From Corynebacterium gallinarum (GTDB lineage: Bacteria > Actinomycetota > Actinomycetes > Mycobacteriales > Mycobacteriaceae), in assembly GCF_014837045.1 (NCBI RefSeq), contig NZ_JACSPR010000004.1, positions 124,001 to 188,000 of the forward strand: a stretch of DNA of 64,000 nt, given 5' to 3'. Below are positions 18,856 through 27,699 of the stretch, piece after piece (positions within the stretch are counted from its first letter, which is position 1; every line of letters starts with the position of its first letter). The position numbers and the translations under genes are program-made. The notes under the pieces were generated by a model. The model did no database searches. It saw only the letters and a list, made by a program, of their open reading frames with translations, and was not told the DNA's origin.

Positions 18856-19131
18856 ATGAGTCCGGAAATCTACACCTCGATCCTCACCATCGCGGCCATC
18901 TTGTTCAGTGCGTCCTTCATTTTGACGTCGTACCAGATCATGAGTGGCCCCAACTCCATCGACCGCCTCCTCGGCCTCGACGGCATGGTGTCCATGATCC
19001 AGTGTTCACTGGCCACCTACATCTGTTGGACCCTGGACACCACCGTCAGCAACGCCATGATGGTGGTGGCGATGATGGGCTTCATGGGCTCCGTCGCGGT
19101 CGCCCGATTCAGAAAGAGGGATGGTGCCTGA
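18856..19131 (+). CDS. mrpF: Mrp antiporter subunit F
   Basis: 91 aa with three helices and the family motif 'GPNSIDRLLGLD'. The ATG at 18856 has AAAGGGG upstream. An in-frame ATG at 18838 lies inside mrpE without its own ribosome site and is less likely. It overlaps no neighbour and ends one base before mrpG. Confidence 0.92.
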   Translation: MSPEIYTSILTIAAILFSASFILTSYQIMSGPNSIDRLLGLDGMVSMIQCSLATYICWTLDTTVSNAMMVVAMMGFMGSVAVARFRKRDGA

Positions 19132-19132
19132 T

Positions 19133-19516
19133 ATGAACATCCAACTGTTCACCGATATCATCTCGCTGATCTTCATCCTCACCGGTGCCGTGCTGTCCTT
19201 CTCCGCGGCGGTCGGTCTGGTGCGCTTCCGGGATTCCATGTCCAGGGTGCACGCGATCACCAAACCACAGACCACCGGTCTGATCCTCACGGTGGTGGGT
19301 GCGCTGATCCGCATGCTGGGTCACGAGGATTTCGATGTCTCCATGCGCGGCGACATGGGCATCCTCTTCCTGCTCATCCTCTTCGCCATGCTCACCAGCC
19401 CCGTCACCGCGCAGCGCGTGGGCCGTGTCTCGCGTCGTGAGGGCCTCTACGGGGAGAAGGACACCCTGTCCCGCAATGACGCACCTGCCGACCGCGGGGT
19501 GAAGAAGAGCGGTTAG
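19133..19516 (+). CDS. mrpG: Mrp antiporter subunit G
   Basis: 127 aa with three helices and 'GLVRFRDSMSRVHAITKPQTTGLIL', the MrpG signature. I chose the second ATG (MNIQLFTD) because AGAAAGAGG lies 13 bases upstream of it but only one base before the ATG at 19121. It is the last gene of the operon and converges with the hydrolase gene, with four bases between the stops and no obvious terminator. Confidence 0.92.
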   Translation: MNIQLFTDIISLIFILTGAVLSFSAAVGLVRFRDSMSRVHAITKPQTTGLILTVVGALIRMLGHEDFDVSMRGDMGILFLLILFAMLTSPVTAQRVGRVSRREGLYGEKDTLSRNDAPADRGVKKSG

Positions 19517-19520
19517 CGGG

Positions 19521-20114
19521 TCAGGAATCCGCCAGAAACCGCCCCAGGTGGGCACCGAACTCGCCGGGGTGGGTGCGGTAGGTGCGCGGACCCGCACCGT
19601 CGACGCTCACGGTGACCACCCGGGGCAGGGCGTCGACAAGCTCGGGGTGGGTGGTGCCGCTGATGATCAGCGTCGGCGTGGCCACATCCGCGAAATCACC
19701 CGCGGAGGTGCCGTCCAACTCATCAACCTGGTTGAGCAGCTCCTCCTTGTTACGCCCCCGGAACAGGAAACCGGGCACGCGCTTCAGGGCGCGACCCACC
19801 TTCCTGGTCTGCTCATCCAGGGAGATCACCGGCGTATCCAGCACCAGGTGGGTGATCCGGCCCGGCTGTGCCTGTGCGACGCGCAGCGCCACGGCCGCCC
19901 CGCGTCCCCCACCCACCAGGATGATGCGACGTAGTTCGTGCTTGTCCAGGAGCTTTTCGACGTCCTCCTGCCCCCGCCCCACCGTCCCCGACCAGGGGGC
20001 GATGCGTGGTTTCAGGTCTGCGGGCAGTGCGTTGACCACCTCGGTGAACACATCCGGCAGCTCCCCGGCATCGGGGATGAAGACAATCGGCTGGGTCATT
20101 CTGTCGTTCATCAT
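19521..20114 (-). CDS. Alpha/beta-hydrolase-fold protein without nucleophile Ser
   Basis: 197 aa. The fold is suggested by '[18 protein letters not shown]', the elbow region '[21 protein letters not shown]' and '[19 protein letters not shown]'. In the GxSxG elbow, Ser is replaced by Gly70 (GGGRG), so ordinary esterase chemistry is unlikely; a non-catalytic or altered role is more probable. The ATG overlaps the TGA of the upstream GCS2 gene, so the two are co-translated. Its stop faces mrpG. A copy of the 11-mer lies at 19631. Confidence 0.7.
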   Translation of the reverse strand: MMNDRMTQPIVFIPDAGELPDVFTEVVNALPADLKPRIAPWSGTVGRGQEDVEKLLDKHELRRIILVGGGRGAAVALRVAQAQPGRITHLVLDTPVISLDEQTRKVGRALKRVPGFLFRGRNKEELLNQVDELDGTSAGDFADVATPTLIISGTTHPELVDALPRVVTVSVDGAGPRTYRTHPGEFGAHLGRFLADS

Positions 20115-21247
20115 TCAGCCTCCAGGGGCCGGAGCTCATTGAGCTCATCGCAGGCCAGATCCACCGCCGCGATCCAGGTCCCGGTGCGCTGGTAGGCGCG
20201 GCGCTGGCGTTCATAACCACCACCGCGTTCGATGATCTCCAGGACCAGATCCAACTCGCGCAGACAGCCCAGTTCAGCGGCCAGCGGGGTGAGGCGGTCC
20301 ACCAGGCGGCGCAGTTCATCCTGCACCATGGCCTCGTCGGTGTCGCGGGAGATGATGATCTCCGCATCCAGGCCGTAGCGCGCGGCGCGCCACTTGTTCT
20401 CGGCGACATGCCACGGCTGCAGGGTGGGCAGCTGCTCCCCGCGGTCGATCATGCGGTCATAGTGCACCACCAGGCAGTGCGTGAGCGCCGCGATGGCGGA
20501 GAGTTCTCGCAGGTTGGAGGTGGAATCGGCGATGCGGACCTCGATGGTTCCCCATTTGGAGGCCGGCCGGATGTCAAAGTGCATGGACCCGGTGTGGTTG
20601 ATCACCCCGGATTTATCCTGATCGGCCATATAGGACACCCACTCATCCCAGCTCTGGAACTGGTATGGCAGGCCCGCGGTGGGCAGCTGCTGGTAGAGCA
20701 TGGTGCGGTTGGAGGCATACCCGGTGTCCAGGCCATCCCACGCCGGGGAACTAGCGGACAGTGCCAGCAGGTGCGGGTAGTTGGTCACCAGGGCATTGAT
20801 GATGGGCCACACGCGGTCCTCGTGGCTGATGCCCACATGGACGTGGATGCCCCAGATGAGCATCTGGTTACCCCAGTACTGGGTGCGCGCGATGATCTCA
20901 TCGTAGGAACCCTTCTTGGACACCGGGTTCTCCCGGAAATCCGAGAACGGGTGCGAACCGGAAGTCCAGGGACGCAGACCCAGTTCGGTGGCGGCCTCCT
21001 GCACCGCGGCCAGGGCACGGTCCAGTTCGGCGACGGCCTCCGGCACGGTGTCGCAGATACCGGTGACCAGCTCCACCGTGTTCTGGAGGAACTCCCCCTC
21101 CAGGTGGACCTCGGGGTGGCGCTCGGCGACGATCTCCAACACCTCCGCGGCACGGGGTGCCAGGTCACGGGATTCCGGATCGACGAGCGCGATCTCCCAC
21201 TCCACGCCGATGGTGGGTTTTGGTGAACGCTTGAACTCGATGGCCAT
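20111..21247 (-). CDS. Carboxylate-amine ligase of the GCS2 (YbdK) family
   Basis: 378 aa. Motifs '[13 protein letters not shown]', '[14 protein letters not shown]', '[16 protein letters not shown]' and '[14 protein letters not shown]' define the GCS2 glutamate-cysteine ligase-like fold with its ATP/metal-binding acidic residues. Members join glutamate to cysteine (weakly) or other amines; corynebacteria make mycothiol rather than glutathione, so the true substrate is open. AAGGAGA precedes the ATG. Gene order DUF3263, LytR_C, GCS2 matches M. tuberculosis Rv0430, Rv0431, Rv0433. Confidence 0.88.
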   Translation of the reverse strand: MAIEFKRSPKPTIGVEWEIALVDPESRDLAPRAAEVLEIVAERHPEVHLEGEFLQNTVELVTGICDTVPEAVAELDRALAAVQEAATELGLRPWTSGSHPFSDFRENPVSKKGSYDEIIARTQYWGNQMLIWGIHVHVGISHEDRVWPIINALVTNYPHLLALSASSPAWDGLDTGYASNRTMLYQQLPTAGLPYQFQSWDEWVSYMADQDKSGVINHTGSMHFDIRPASKWGTIEVRIADSTSNLRELSAIAALTHCLVVHYDRMIDRGEQLPTLQPWHVAENKWRAARYGLDAEIIISRDTDEAMVQDELRRLVDRLTPLAAELGCLRELDLVLEIIERGGGYERQRRAYQRTGTWIAAVDLACDELNELRPLEAE

Positions 21248-21304
21248 GGCGTGGTTCTCCTTGAGAGGGTGTCGACCGGTGCAGGACGAACTGCGTGACG
21301 GGTG

Positions 21305-22054
21305 TTAGAGGTTGACGTCCTCGACGAGGACCAGGACGAGGGCGTCCTTGCCCCCGGTCTCCTCCGGCAGCACCGGGGTGCGCTCCATGGCCACACCGTT
21401 GACACGGTCAGCCAGTTCACGGGCGGCCTGCTCCGCACCGGGGTTGCCCTCGGTGAAGTAGACGGTGTTGCGCGGGATCACCACGTCAGGCAGGTTGCCT
21501 GATTCCACCTTCTCAAAATCCGGTTCCAGGGATTCCGCGACACGTGCCGCCAGCTGGGGGACCGTGGAGTTGTTGAGCACATGCAGGGTGGTCACCGGGG
21601 CACCGGCAGGACGCGTGCCGACGGCGGCCGCACGGTCACCCTCCCGGGCCGGCTCGCCCGCAGCTGGTGCAGGCTGGTCGGCGCGCTCACCGTCGCGGGG
21701 TTCCTCCGGTGCGGTGGACTCCTGGGGGTCCTCTGCTTCCCGGGCGGCATCACGGGACTCGCTGGCGACGGTGGCATCAGTGCTGCCTGCCGCATCCGCG
21801 GTACCGGTGGCGTCGGTGCTGCCGGTGTTCTCAGTGGTCTCCGCAGCGGTGGTCGCCGTCTCCGCGGTGACGGACTCATCGCTGTCACCCAGCATCGACC
21901 ACAGTGCCCACGCGGCCAGCAGCACGGCCACGGCGATGAGGATCATCGCCAGGCCACGCATGGGCAGGCCGGAGTTCCGGGTGGCGGCACCGGTGGATCC
22001 ACCAGCGGATTCACCGTTGTCGGAGGAGGAGGGGTTCTGCATGTCCGAAGTCAT
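21305..22054 (-). CDS. Membrane-anchored LytR C-terminal-domain protein
   Basis: 249 aa. A cytoplasmic N-terminus of about 32 residues, one helix ('GLAMILIAVAVLLAAWALW', residues about 34-53), a Thr/Ala/Glu-rich linker of about 90 residues, and a C-terminal LytR_C domain ('TTLHVLNNSTVPQLAARVAESL...') are visible. Such domains are found in cell-wall LCP-type proteins, but no LCP catalytic domain is present here. It is placed as Rv0431 is in M. tuberculosis. It lies five bases after DUF3263 and 57 bases before the GCS2 gene. Confidence 0.85.
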   Translation of the reverse strand: MTSDMQNPSSSDNGESAGGSTGAATRNSGLPMRGLAMILIAVAVLLAAWALWSMLGDSDESVTAETATTAAETTENTGSTDATGTADAAGSTDATVASESRDAAREAEDPQESTAPEEPRDGERADQPAPAAGEPAREGDRAAAVGTRPAGAPVTTLHVLNNSTVPQLAARVAESLEPDFEKVESGNLPDVVIPRNTVYFTEGNPGAEQAARELADRVNGVAMERTPVLPEETGGKDALVLVLVEDVNL

Positions 22055-22059
22055 GGCGC

Positions 22060-22272
22060 TTAGTCTATCTTTCCGGCGCGACGCCGTAACCTGTAGACCA
22101 GGGTTGGGTTGATTTTCATCGCTTCGGGGGTATCGATGATGAGGTTGAGGCGCTGGTAGTAGCGCACCGGGGAGATGCCGAAGGTGGCACGGATGGCCTC
22201 CTCCTTCGCCCCCGGTGCCCGGGGTGCGGACGCCTCAAACTGAAGGAGCGTTAAATCATCAGCGCTGAGCAT
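22060..22272 (-). CDS. DUF3263 protein (small HTH-like)
   Basis: 70 aa, from MLSADDLTLLQFEAS to RLRRRAGKID. 'GAKEEAIRATFGISPVRYYQRLNLIIDTPEA' looks like a helix-turn-helix, and the basic tail fits nucleic-acid binding. It is the homologue of Rv0430 by sequence type and position. TACAGT with a 6-base gap precedes the ATG, so the transcript is probably leaderless. It is divergent from def with only 16 bases between the two start codons, and it heads the minus-strand unit DUF3263-LytR_C-GCS2-hydrolase. Confidence 0.88.
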   Translation of the reverse strand: MLSADDLTLLQFEASAPRAPGAKEEAIRATFGISPVRYYQRLNLIIDTPEAMKINPTLVYRLRRRAGKID

Positions 22273-22275
22273 GCC

Positions 22276-22284
22276 TAAACTGTA
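22276..22284. promoter_or_regulatory. Overlapping divergent -10 boxes of def and the DUF3263 gene
   Basis: TAAACT (22276-22281, plus strand) serves def and TACAGT (22284-22279, minus strand) serves DUF3263. The boxes share three base pairs, and each lies 6-7 bases from its start codon, so the two polymerases must compete. Confidence 0.6.
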
Positions 22285-22288
22285 GAAC

Positions 22289-22870
22289 ATGACTGTCCGT
22301 CCAATTGTTATCCACGGTGATCCCGTCCTCCACAACCCCACCCAGGAGGTGACCGAACCCGTCTCCGAGCTGCAGGAACTGATTGCAGACATGTACGAGA
22401 CGATGGAGGTCGCCAACGGTGTCGGCCTGGCCGCCAACCAGATCGGGGTGTCCAAACGCATCTTCGTGTTCAACTGCCCCGATGATGAGGGCACCATGCA
22501 CCGTGGCTGCTTCATCAACCCGGTCCTGGAGACCTCCGAGATCCCCGAGACCATGCCCGCCGATGACGGCTCCGAGGAGGAGGGCTGCCTCTCGGTCCCC
22601 GGTGAGGGTTTCCCCACCGGCCGTGCGGACTGGGCGAAGGTCACCGGCCTCAATGAGGACGGTGAGGAGTGGTCCATGGAGGGCACCGGTTTCCTCGCCC
22701 GCTGTTTCCAGCACGAGGTGGGTCACCTGGACGGCCTGGTCTACACCGACACGCTCATCGGGCGCTGGAAGCGCATGGCCAAGAAGACCATCAAGGCCAA
22801 CGGGTGGACCGAGCCTGGTCTGACCTGGACCCCGGGCGTGGATGAGGATCCCTTCGGACATGACGTCTAG
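22289..22870 (+). CDS. def: Peptide deformylase
   Basis: 193 aa. It removes the formyl group from nascent proteins. All three metal-site motifs are intact: [18 protein letters not shown] (Cys ligand) and QHEVGHLDG (two His ligands and the catalytic Glu). TAAACT with a 7-base gap precedes the ATG, pointing to a leaderless mRNA. The 3' end overlaps the GNAT gene, and the order def-GNAT-xthA is that of M. tuberculosis Rv0429c-Rv0428c-Rv0427c. Confidence 0.97.
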   Translation: MTVRPIVIHGDPVLHNPTQEVTEPVSELQELIADMYETMEVANGVGLAANQIGVSKRIFVFNCPDDEGTMHRGCFINPVLETSEIPETMPADDGSEEEGCLSVPGEGFPTGRADWAKVTGLNEDGEEWSMEGTGFLARCFQHEVGHLDGLVYTDTLIGRWKRMAKKTIKANGWTEPGLTWTPGVDEDPFGHDV

Positions 22871-23867
22871 GCTGCCGAGGTTCCGCAGCCACACCCCCGC
22901 GATCGGCGACCGCGTGGTGGTGCGACGCCGCATCGAGGGCGCCGATGTGCACTGGACCGATGTCATCGGCCATGTCACCGCGCTTGATCCCCTGGTGGTG
23001 CGCCCCCAGTCCGTCGGGGGCATGCCGTCGACCGCCGAGGAGATCGTCATCCCCGATCACCAGCTCGAGGTGGTGCGGATCCTCTCCCCGCGCACCATCC
23101 GCAACTCCGATATCCGCGCCGTCGAGGTCGCCACGGCCAAGGCCTTCCCGGGCCTGAGCAATGAGTGGGTGGACGGGTGGCTCCTGCGCGCCGGTGACGG
23201 AATCACGGAGCGCTCCAACTCCGCCTCCCCGCTGGGGCCCACCACCGGGTTCGATCCCGTCCCCCTCGATGCGATCGAGGAGTTCTACGCAGCCCACCAG
23301 CTTCCGGTGCGTCTGCACATCCCGGAGCGGATCGGCAAACCGGCCCACAAGGTGATCTCCGCGGAACCAGAGGCCTGGCACCTCGGCCCGGAGATCCTCG
23401 TGATGACCCGCGAGCTGTCCACCCTCGACCCGTTCACCCTGCCCGAGGGCCTGGACTTCCGGGTGGATGACCAGCCCGATGACGACTGGCTGAACATGTA
23501 CCACTTCCGTGGTCACGCGCTCCCGCCGCACGCCCTGGAGCTGCTGCGCACCCGCATCGACGGCCAGATGGGTTTCGGCCGCCTGGTCACCTCCCTCGGC
23601 CAGACCGTCGCCATCACCCGCGCGACCATCACCGCCGCGGAGTCGCGCACCTTCCTCGGGTACTCGGCCGTGGAGGTCGCGCCTGCTTATCGACGCCGCG
23701 GGCTGGGCACCTCGCTCGGCGCCCGCATCCAGCACTGGGGCGCCGAAATGGGCGCCGCGGAGGCATACCTGCAGGTCATCTCCCGGAACGAGGCGGGCAT
23801 CGGGCTGTACACCAAGCTCGGTTTCACCGAGCATCACCGGCATCGCTACGCCGAACGCACCCGCTAG
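22860..23867 (+). CDS. GNAT N-acetyltransferase with N-terminal SH3-like domain (Rv0428c type)
   Basis: 335 aa. The first ~75 residues ('[36 protein letters not shown]') form an SH3-like barrel. The C-terminal ~150 are a GNAT fold with the acetyl-CoA loop '[20 protein letters not shown]' and '[19 protein letters not shown]'. The target is unknown. I chose the ATG at 22860 because GAGGA lies 11 bases before it; an in-frame ATG at 22842 is possible. The gene overlaps def by 11 bases. One 11-mer copy (23686) encodes the AYRR of the acetyl-CoA loop. Confidence 0.88.
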   Translation: MTSRLPRFRSHTPAIGDRVVVRRRIEGADVHWTDVIGHVTALDPLVVRPQSVGGMPSTAEEIVIPDHQLEVVRILSPRTIRNSDIRAVEVATAKAFPGLSNEWVDGWLLRAGDGITERSNSASPLGPTTGFDPVPLDAIEEFYAAHQLPVRLHIPERIGKPAHKVISAEPEAWHLGPEILVMTRELSTLDPFTLPEGLDFRVDDQPDDDWLNMYHFRGHALPPHALELLRTRIDGQMGFGRLVTSLGQTVAITRATITAAESRTFLGYSAVEVAPAYRRRGLGTSLGARIQHWGAEMGAAEAYLQVISRNEAGIGLYTKLGFTEHHRHRYAERTR

Positions 23868-23894
23868 GGGTGCGGGAGGGCAGGCGGACGGGGG

Positions 23895-23905
23895 CGTCGA
23901 TAAGC
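23895..23905 (-). repeat. Intergenic copy of the 11-mer GCTTATCGACG
   Basis: An exact match on the minus strand in the 58-base gap before xthA, just upstream of its -10 box. See findings. Confidence 0.85.
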
Positions 23906-23925
23906 AAAACGCTAGGGTATAAGGC

Positions 23926-24711
23926 ATGCGCATCGTGAACTGGAACGTCAACTCCGCACGCACACGCGTGGACCGGATGGTGGATTTTCTCATCCGGCAC
24001 GACGTGGATGTGCTGGCCGTGCAGGAAACCAAATGCAAGGACGACCAGTTCCCCTATGAACGTTTCCGCGAGATCGGTTATGAGGTCGCGCATTTCGGCC
24101 TGAGCCAGTGGAACGGCGTGGCCATCATCTCCCGCGTGGGCATCGAGGATGTGCAGACGAGTTTCCCCGGGCAACCCGGTTTTGACAAGGACCCCGAGAA
24201 GGAGCAGGCCATCGAGGCCCGTGCCATCGGCGCGGTGTGTGGGGGCGTGCGGGTGTGGAGCCTGTACGTGCCCAACGGCCGCGAGATCGCCGACCCGCAC
24301 TATGACTACAAGCTGCGCTGGCTGTTCGCCCTGCGCAACCACGTGGCGGATGTGCTGCGGGACAACCCGGAGGAGAAGATGATCCTGCTGGGTGATTTCA
24401 ACATCGCACCCACCGACCAGGATGTCTGGGACGTCTCCGCCTTCGAGGGCCACACGCATATCACCGAACCGGAGCGCGCCGCCTTCCAGCAGCTGATCGA
24501 GGTGGGCCTGACCGAAACCAGCCCCGGCCCCGGCACCTTCACCTACTGGGATTACAAGGGTGCGCGTTTCCTCAAGGGCGAGGGCATGCGCATCGACTTC
24601 CAGCTGGCCACCCCAGTACTCACCGCCGACCACACCTTCGTCGATGTGGAGGAACGCGGCGGTAAAGGTGCCTCGGACCACGCACCGGTGATCGTCGATT
24701 ACTCGGTATAA
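23926..24711 (+). CDS. xthA: Exodeoxyribonuclease III / AP endonuclease
   Basis: 261 aa. An EEP-fold nuclease for base-excision repair. Visible motifs: 'NWNVNSARTR', 'VLAVQETKCKD' (metal Glu), 'SLYVPNGRE', 'LLGDFNIAPTD' (Asp/Asn), 'RIDFQLATP', and 'ASDHAPVIVDY' (catalytic Asp-His). TAGGGT with a 7-base gap before the ATG suggests a leaderless start. It is followed after 21 bases by cls on the same strand. Confidence 0.96.
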   Translation: MRIVNWNVNSARTRVDRMVDFLIRHDVDVLAVQETKCKDDQFPYERFREIGYEVAHFGLSQWNGVAIISRVGIEDVQTSFPGQPGFDKDPEKEQAIEARAIGAVCGGVRVWSLYVPNGREIADPHYDYKLRWLFALRNHVADVLRDNPEEKMILLGDFNIAPTDQDVWDVSAFEGHTHITEPERAAFQQLIEVGLTETSPGPGTFTYWDYKGARFLKGEGMRIDFQLATPVLTADHTFVDVEERGGKGASDHAPVIVDYSV

Positions 24712-24732
24712 CCGGGGCGGGATGGCACGCGT

Positions 24733-26235
24733 ATGAACATCTCCATCAACCTGGAAACCTGGCAGACCATCGGTCTGATCGTGGACTACACGATCAAGAT
24801 CATCGCCATCGGTTATGTCCCCGAGGGTCGCCGCCCCAGCACCTCCACCGCCTGGCTGCTGGCCATTCTCCTCATCCCCTTCGTGGGTCTGCCGCTGTTC
24901 CTGCTCATGGGGTCGCCCTACATCAACAAGCGACGACACCGCATCCAGCAGGAGATCAATGACCTCATCGAGGACGTCCACGACGATGTCCCCGACTACC
25001 CCGACGGTGTCAGCGTGCACCCGGAGCTCGAATCCGTCATCCGCCTGAACCGGCGTCTGACCAACATGCCCGCCGTGATCGGCGTCAACCACGGGGTGCA
25101 CTCCGACTACAACGCCACCATCAAACGCATGACGGAGGCCGTGGATGAGGCCCGCGACTACATCTACGTGGAGATCTACATCATGGCCTGGGACAGCACG
25201 ACCCAGCCCTTCTTCGAGGCCCTGGAGCGCGCCGAGAAACGCGGGGTGAAGGTGCGCCTGCTCTTCGACCATGTGGGCAGTTGGAAATACCCCGGTTACC
25301 GCAAACTGAAGAAGAACCTCACCGCCATGGGCATCGAATGGTACCTCATGCTGCCCCTGCAGCCATGGCGTCGACGCTTCCGCCGGCCCGACCTGCGCAA
25401 CCACCGCAAGATGCTCATCATCGACGGCCACCTCGGTTTCATGGGGTCCCTCAACATGATCGATGCCAGTTACCTGCAGCGCAAGAACATCAAGATCGGC
25501 CGCAAGTGGGTGGACCTCATGGTGGAGATGTCCGGCCCGATCGTCTCCTCCATGGAGATGGTCTTCGCCGGCGACTGGTATGTGGAATCCAACGAAACCT
25601 TGGAGATCCGCGACCACGAGGAGGCCCACACCACCATCCCCGACACCACACAGAACTCCCGGAAGAACCTGGTGCAGCTGGTGCCCTCCGGGCCCGGGTA
25701 CAACACGGAACCCAACCTGCGGATGTTCAACTCCATCGTGCACCACGCCAAATCACGGGTGGTGCTGTGCAGCCCCTATTTCATCCCCGATGAATCCCTC
25801 CTGGAGGCCGTCACCTCCGCCTGCTACCGGGGCGTGCGGGTGGAGCTGTTCGTCTCCGAGGAGGCCGACCAGTTCATGGTCAACCACGCCCAGTCCTCCT
25901 ACTACCAGGCACTGCTGGAGGCCGGGGTGAAGATCTACATGTACCCTAAACCCTTCGTCCTGCACACCAAGTATGTGCTCGCGGATCCCGACGGCAAGGA
26001 CACTGATGTGCCGGTGGGTGTGGTGGGTTCCTCCAACCTGGACATGCGCAGCTTCGGCCTGAACTACGAGATCTCCATGATGGTGGCCAAGGGGGATCTG
26101 ATCAGCGATCTCAACGACCTGACCTCCCACTACCAGGACGTCTGCCTCAGGCTCACCCTGGACCAGTGGAACCAGCGCAGCTGGGGCAGGCGTTACCTGG
26201 ACAATGTCATGCGGCTGACCTCGGCGCTGCAGTAG
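24733..26235 (+). CDS. cls: Cardiolipin synthase (phospholipase D type)
   Basis: 500 aa. Two N-terminal helices ('LLAILLIPFVGLPLFLLMGS') are followed by two PLD domains: 'HRKMLIIDGHLGFMGSLN' and 'HTKYVLADPDGKD...VGSSNLDMRSF'. The second HKD has a short insertion (DPDGKDTDVPVG) between Lys and the SSN part. It joins two phosphatidylglycerols to cardiolipin at the cytoplasmic membrane. It is probably co-transcribed with xthA. It converges with the MFS gene, with seven bases between the stops. Confidence 0.93.
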   Translation: MNISINLETWQTIGLIVDYTIKIIAIGYVPEGRRPSTSTAWLLAILLIPFVGLPLFLLMGSPYINKRRHRIQQEINDLIEDVHDDVPDYPDGVSVHPELESVIRLNRRLTNMPAVIGVNHGVHSDYNATIKRMTEAVDEARDYIYVEIYIMAWDSTTQPFFEALERAEKRGVKVRLLFDHVGSWKYPGYRKLKKNLTAMGIEWYLMLPLQPWRRRFRRPDLRNHRKMLIIDGHLGFMGSLNMIDASYLQRKNIKIGRKWVDLMVEMSGPIVSSMEMVFAGDWYVESNETLEIRDHEEAHTTIPDTTQNSRKNLVQLVPSGPGYNTEPNLRMFNSIVHHAKSRVVLCSPYFIPDESLLEAVTSACYRGVRVELFVSEEADQFMVNHAQSSYYQALLEAGVKIYMYPKPFVLHTKYVLADPDGKDTDVPVGVVGSSNLDMRSFGLNYEISMMVAKGDLISDLNDLTSHYQDVCLRLTLDQWNQRSWGRRYLDNVMRLTSALQ

Positions 26236-26242
26236 GGATTCG

Positions 26243-27454
26243 TCAGTTCATCTCCGGCAGGGGGTGGCGTCCGGCGACCCACACCGCCACCCCGGCGCAC
26301 ACAGAGCAGACCACCATGGCCACCGCCATCGACAGCGCACGGTCGGACCCCAGCCCCACCACCGGGCTGATGAGACCGCCCATGGAGAACTGCAGGAAAC
26401 CCATCACCGCGGAACCGGACCCGGCGCGTTCCCGCACCACCGCGGTGCCCAGTGCCGTGGCATTGGCCATGATCAACGGCACATGCGCGATGATGAGAAA
26501 CAGCAGCACCAGGAACAGTGGGGTGGAGCGGATCAGCACCACCTGCACCAGGAGAACCACATTCAGGCTGATGAACCCCACCATCGCCCATGCCATGATG
26601 CGGTGCGGGTGCACCGAGTTGAGCAGTCGACGGTTGAGGAACCCGGACAGCATGAGGGCGAGCGAATTGACGGCGAAGACGACGGAGAACATCACCGGGG
26701 TCATCCCCAATTGATTCTGCAGCACAAACGGGGAGGCGGAGATGTAGGAGAACATCGCGCCGAAGCTCACAGCCAGCACCACCGCATAGGCCAGGAACCG
26801 GGGGTTGCGCAGCACATGGAGATAGTTCGACAGCATGCCCGCGAGCCCCACCCCGGTGCGTTCCGCCACCGGGCGTGATTCCCGGATCCCGAACACCACC
26901 ACCAGCACCTGGGCCACGTTGATCACCGCCAGGGCCCAGAACACCGCCCGCCAACCGAACGGCGCGGAGATGACACCACCGACCACCGGGGCCAGCACCG
27001 GGGCGATGGCCTGGATGATCATCAGCAGCGAGAACGCCTGGGCGGCCTCCCTACCCCGGGCCAGATCGGGGACAATCGCCCGGGCAATGACCACGCAGGC
27101 TCCCCCGCCCAACCCCTGGAGCAGACGCATCCCGATGAGCACCCCGATCGAGGGCGCCAGCGCACAACCGATGCTGGCTATCAGGGACACCACCGCGCCC
27201 GCCAGCAGGAGTCTGCGCCGGCCCAGGGAATCGGAGATCGGCCCGATGATGAGCTGGCCCACCGCCATGCCCGCCATGAATGCCGAGAGGGTCAACTGCA
27301 CCAGGGGTGTGGTGGTGTCCAGATCTGTGGCGATCATGGGCAGGGCGGGAAGATACATGTCCGTCGACAGTGCCGGGGTGGCCGTGAGCAGAGCGAGGCC
27401 GAGCAGGAGCGGGGTGCTGAGGCGCTGTTTGTCCTGTGACTTATTCTGCGACAT
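26243..27454 (-). CDS. Bcr/CflA-type multidrug efflux MFS transporter
   Basis: 403 aa, about 12 helices. 'ALSTDMYLPALPMIATDL' (motif D1-like), 'GPISDSLGRRRLLLAG' (MFS motif A) and 'RLLQGLGGGACVVIARAIVPDL' are characteristic of the Bcr/CflA drug/H+ antiporters. Substrates cannot be read. A perfect AGACCAC/GTGGTCT palindrome about 40 bases upstream of the start is a candidate operator, though no regulator gene is adjacent. Confidence 0.9.
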   Translation of the reverse strand: MSQNKSQDKQRLSTPLLLGLALLTATPALSTDMYLPALPMIATDLDTTTPLVQLTLSAFMAGMAVGQLIIGPISDSLGRRRLLLAGAVVSLIASIGCALAPSIGVLIGMRLLQGLGGGACVVIARAIVPDLARGREAAQAFSLLMIIQAIAPVLAPVVGGVISAPFGWRAVFWALAVINVAQVLVVVFGIRESRPVAERTGVGLAGMLSNYLHVLRNPRFLAYAVVLAVSFGAMFSYISASPFVLQNQLGMTPVMFSVVFAVNSLALMLSGFLNRRLLNSVHPHRIMAWAMVGFISLNVVLLVQVVLIRSTPLFLVLLFLIIAHVPLIMANATALGTAVVRERAGSGSAVMGFLQFSMGGLISPVVGLGSDRALSMAVAMVVCSVCAGVAVWVAGRHPLPEMN

Positions 27455-27490
27455 GAAAGTATCCCAACCCTGGTGTGACGCCGACTGAGC

Positions 27491-27514
27491 AGACCACGCG
27501 GTATCCTGTGGTCT
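27491..27514. promoter_or_regulatory. Inverted repeat upstream of the efflux gene
   Basis: AGACCAC-N10-GTGGTCT, perfect arms, 37-60 bases upstream of the MFS start and on the side facing the Na/Pi gene. It has the size of a dimeric-repressor site; the repressor is unknown. Confidence 0.45.
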
Positions 27515-27699
27515 GGATTACAAAATAGCAAAAGTCCAAAGCTTAGCATCCTGGGAGGGATTTGGAATGCGTTTCACCCCCTCCTTTATTGGATTGTTAA
27601 CCTTCCATCCATGTAGGATTCAAGTTAGATACAGAAGAGCAGGGTTGGTCTCTTCACCGACAGACATTCACCTAATTCAATGAGGGGGAGGGAACCCGC

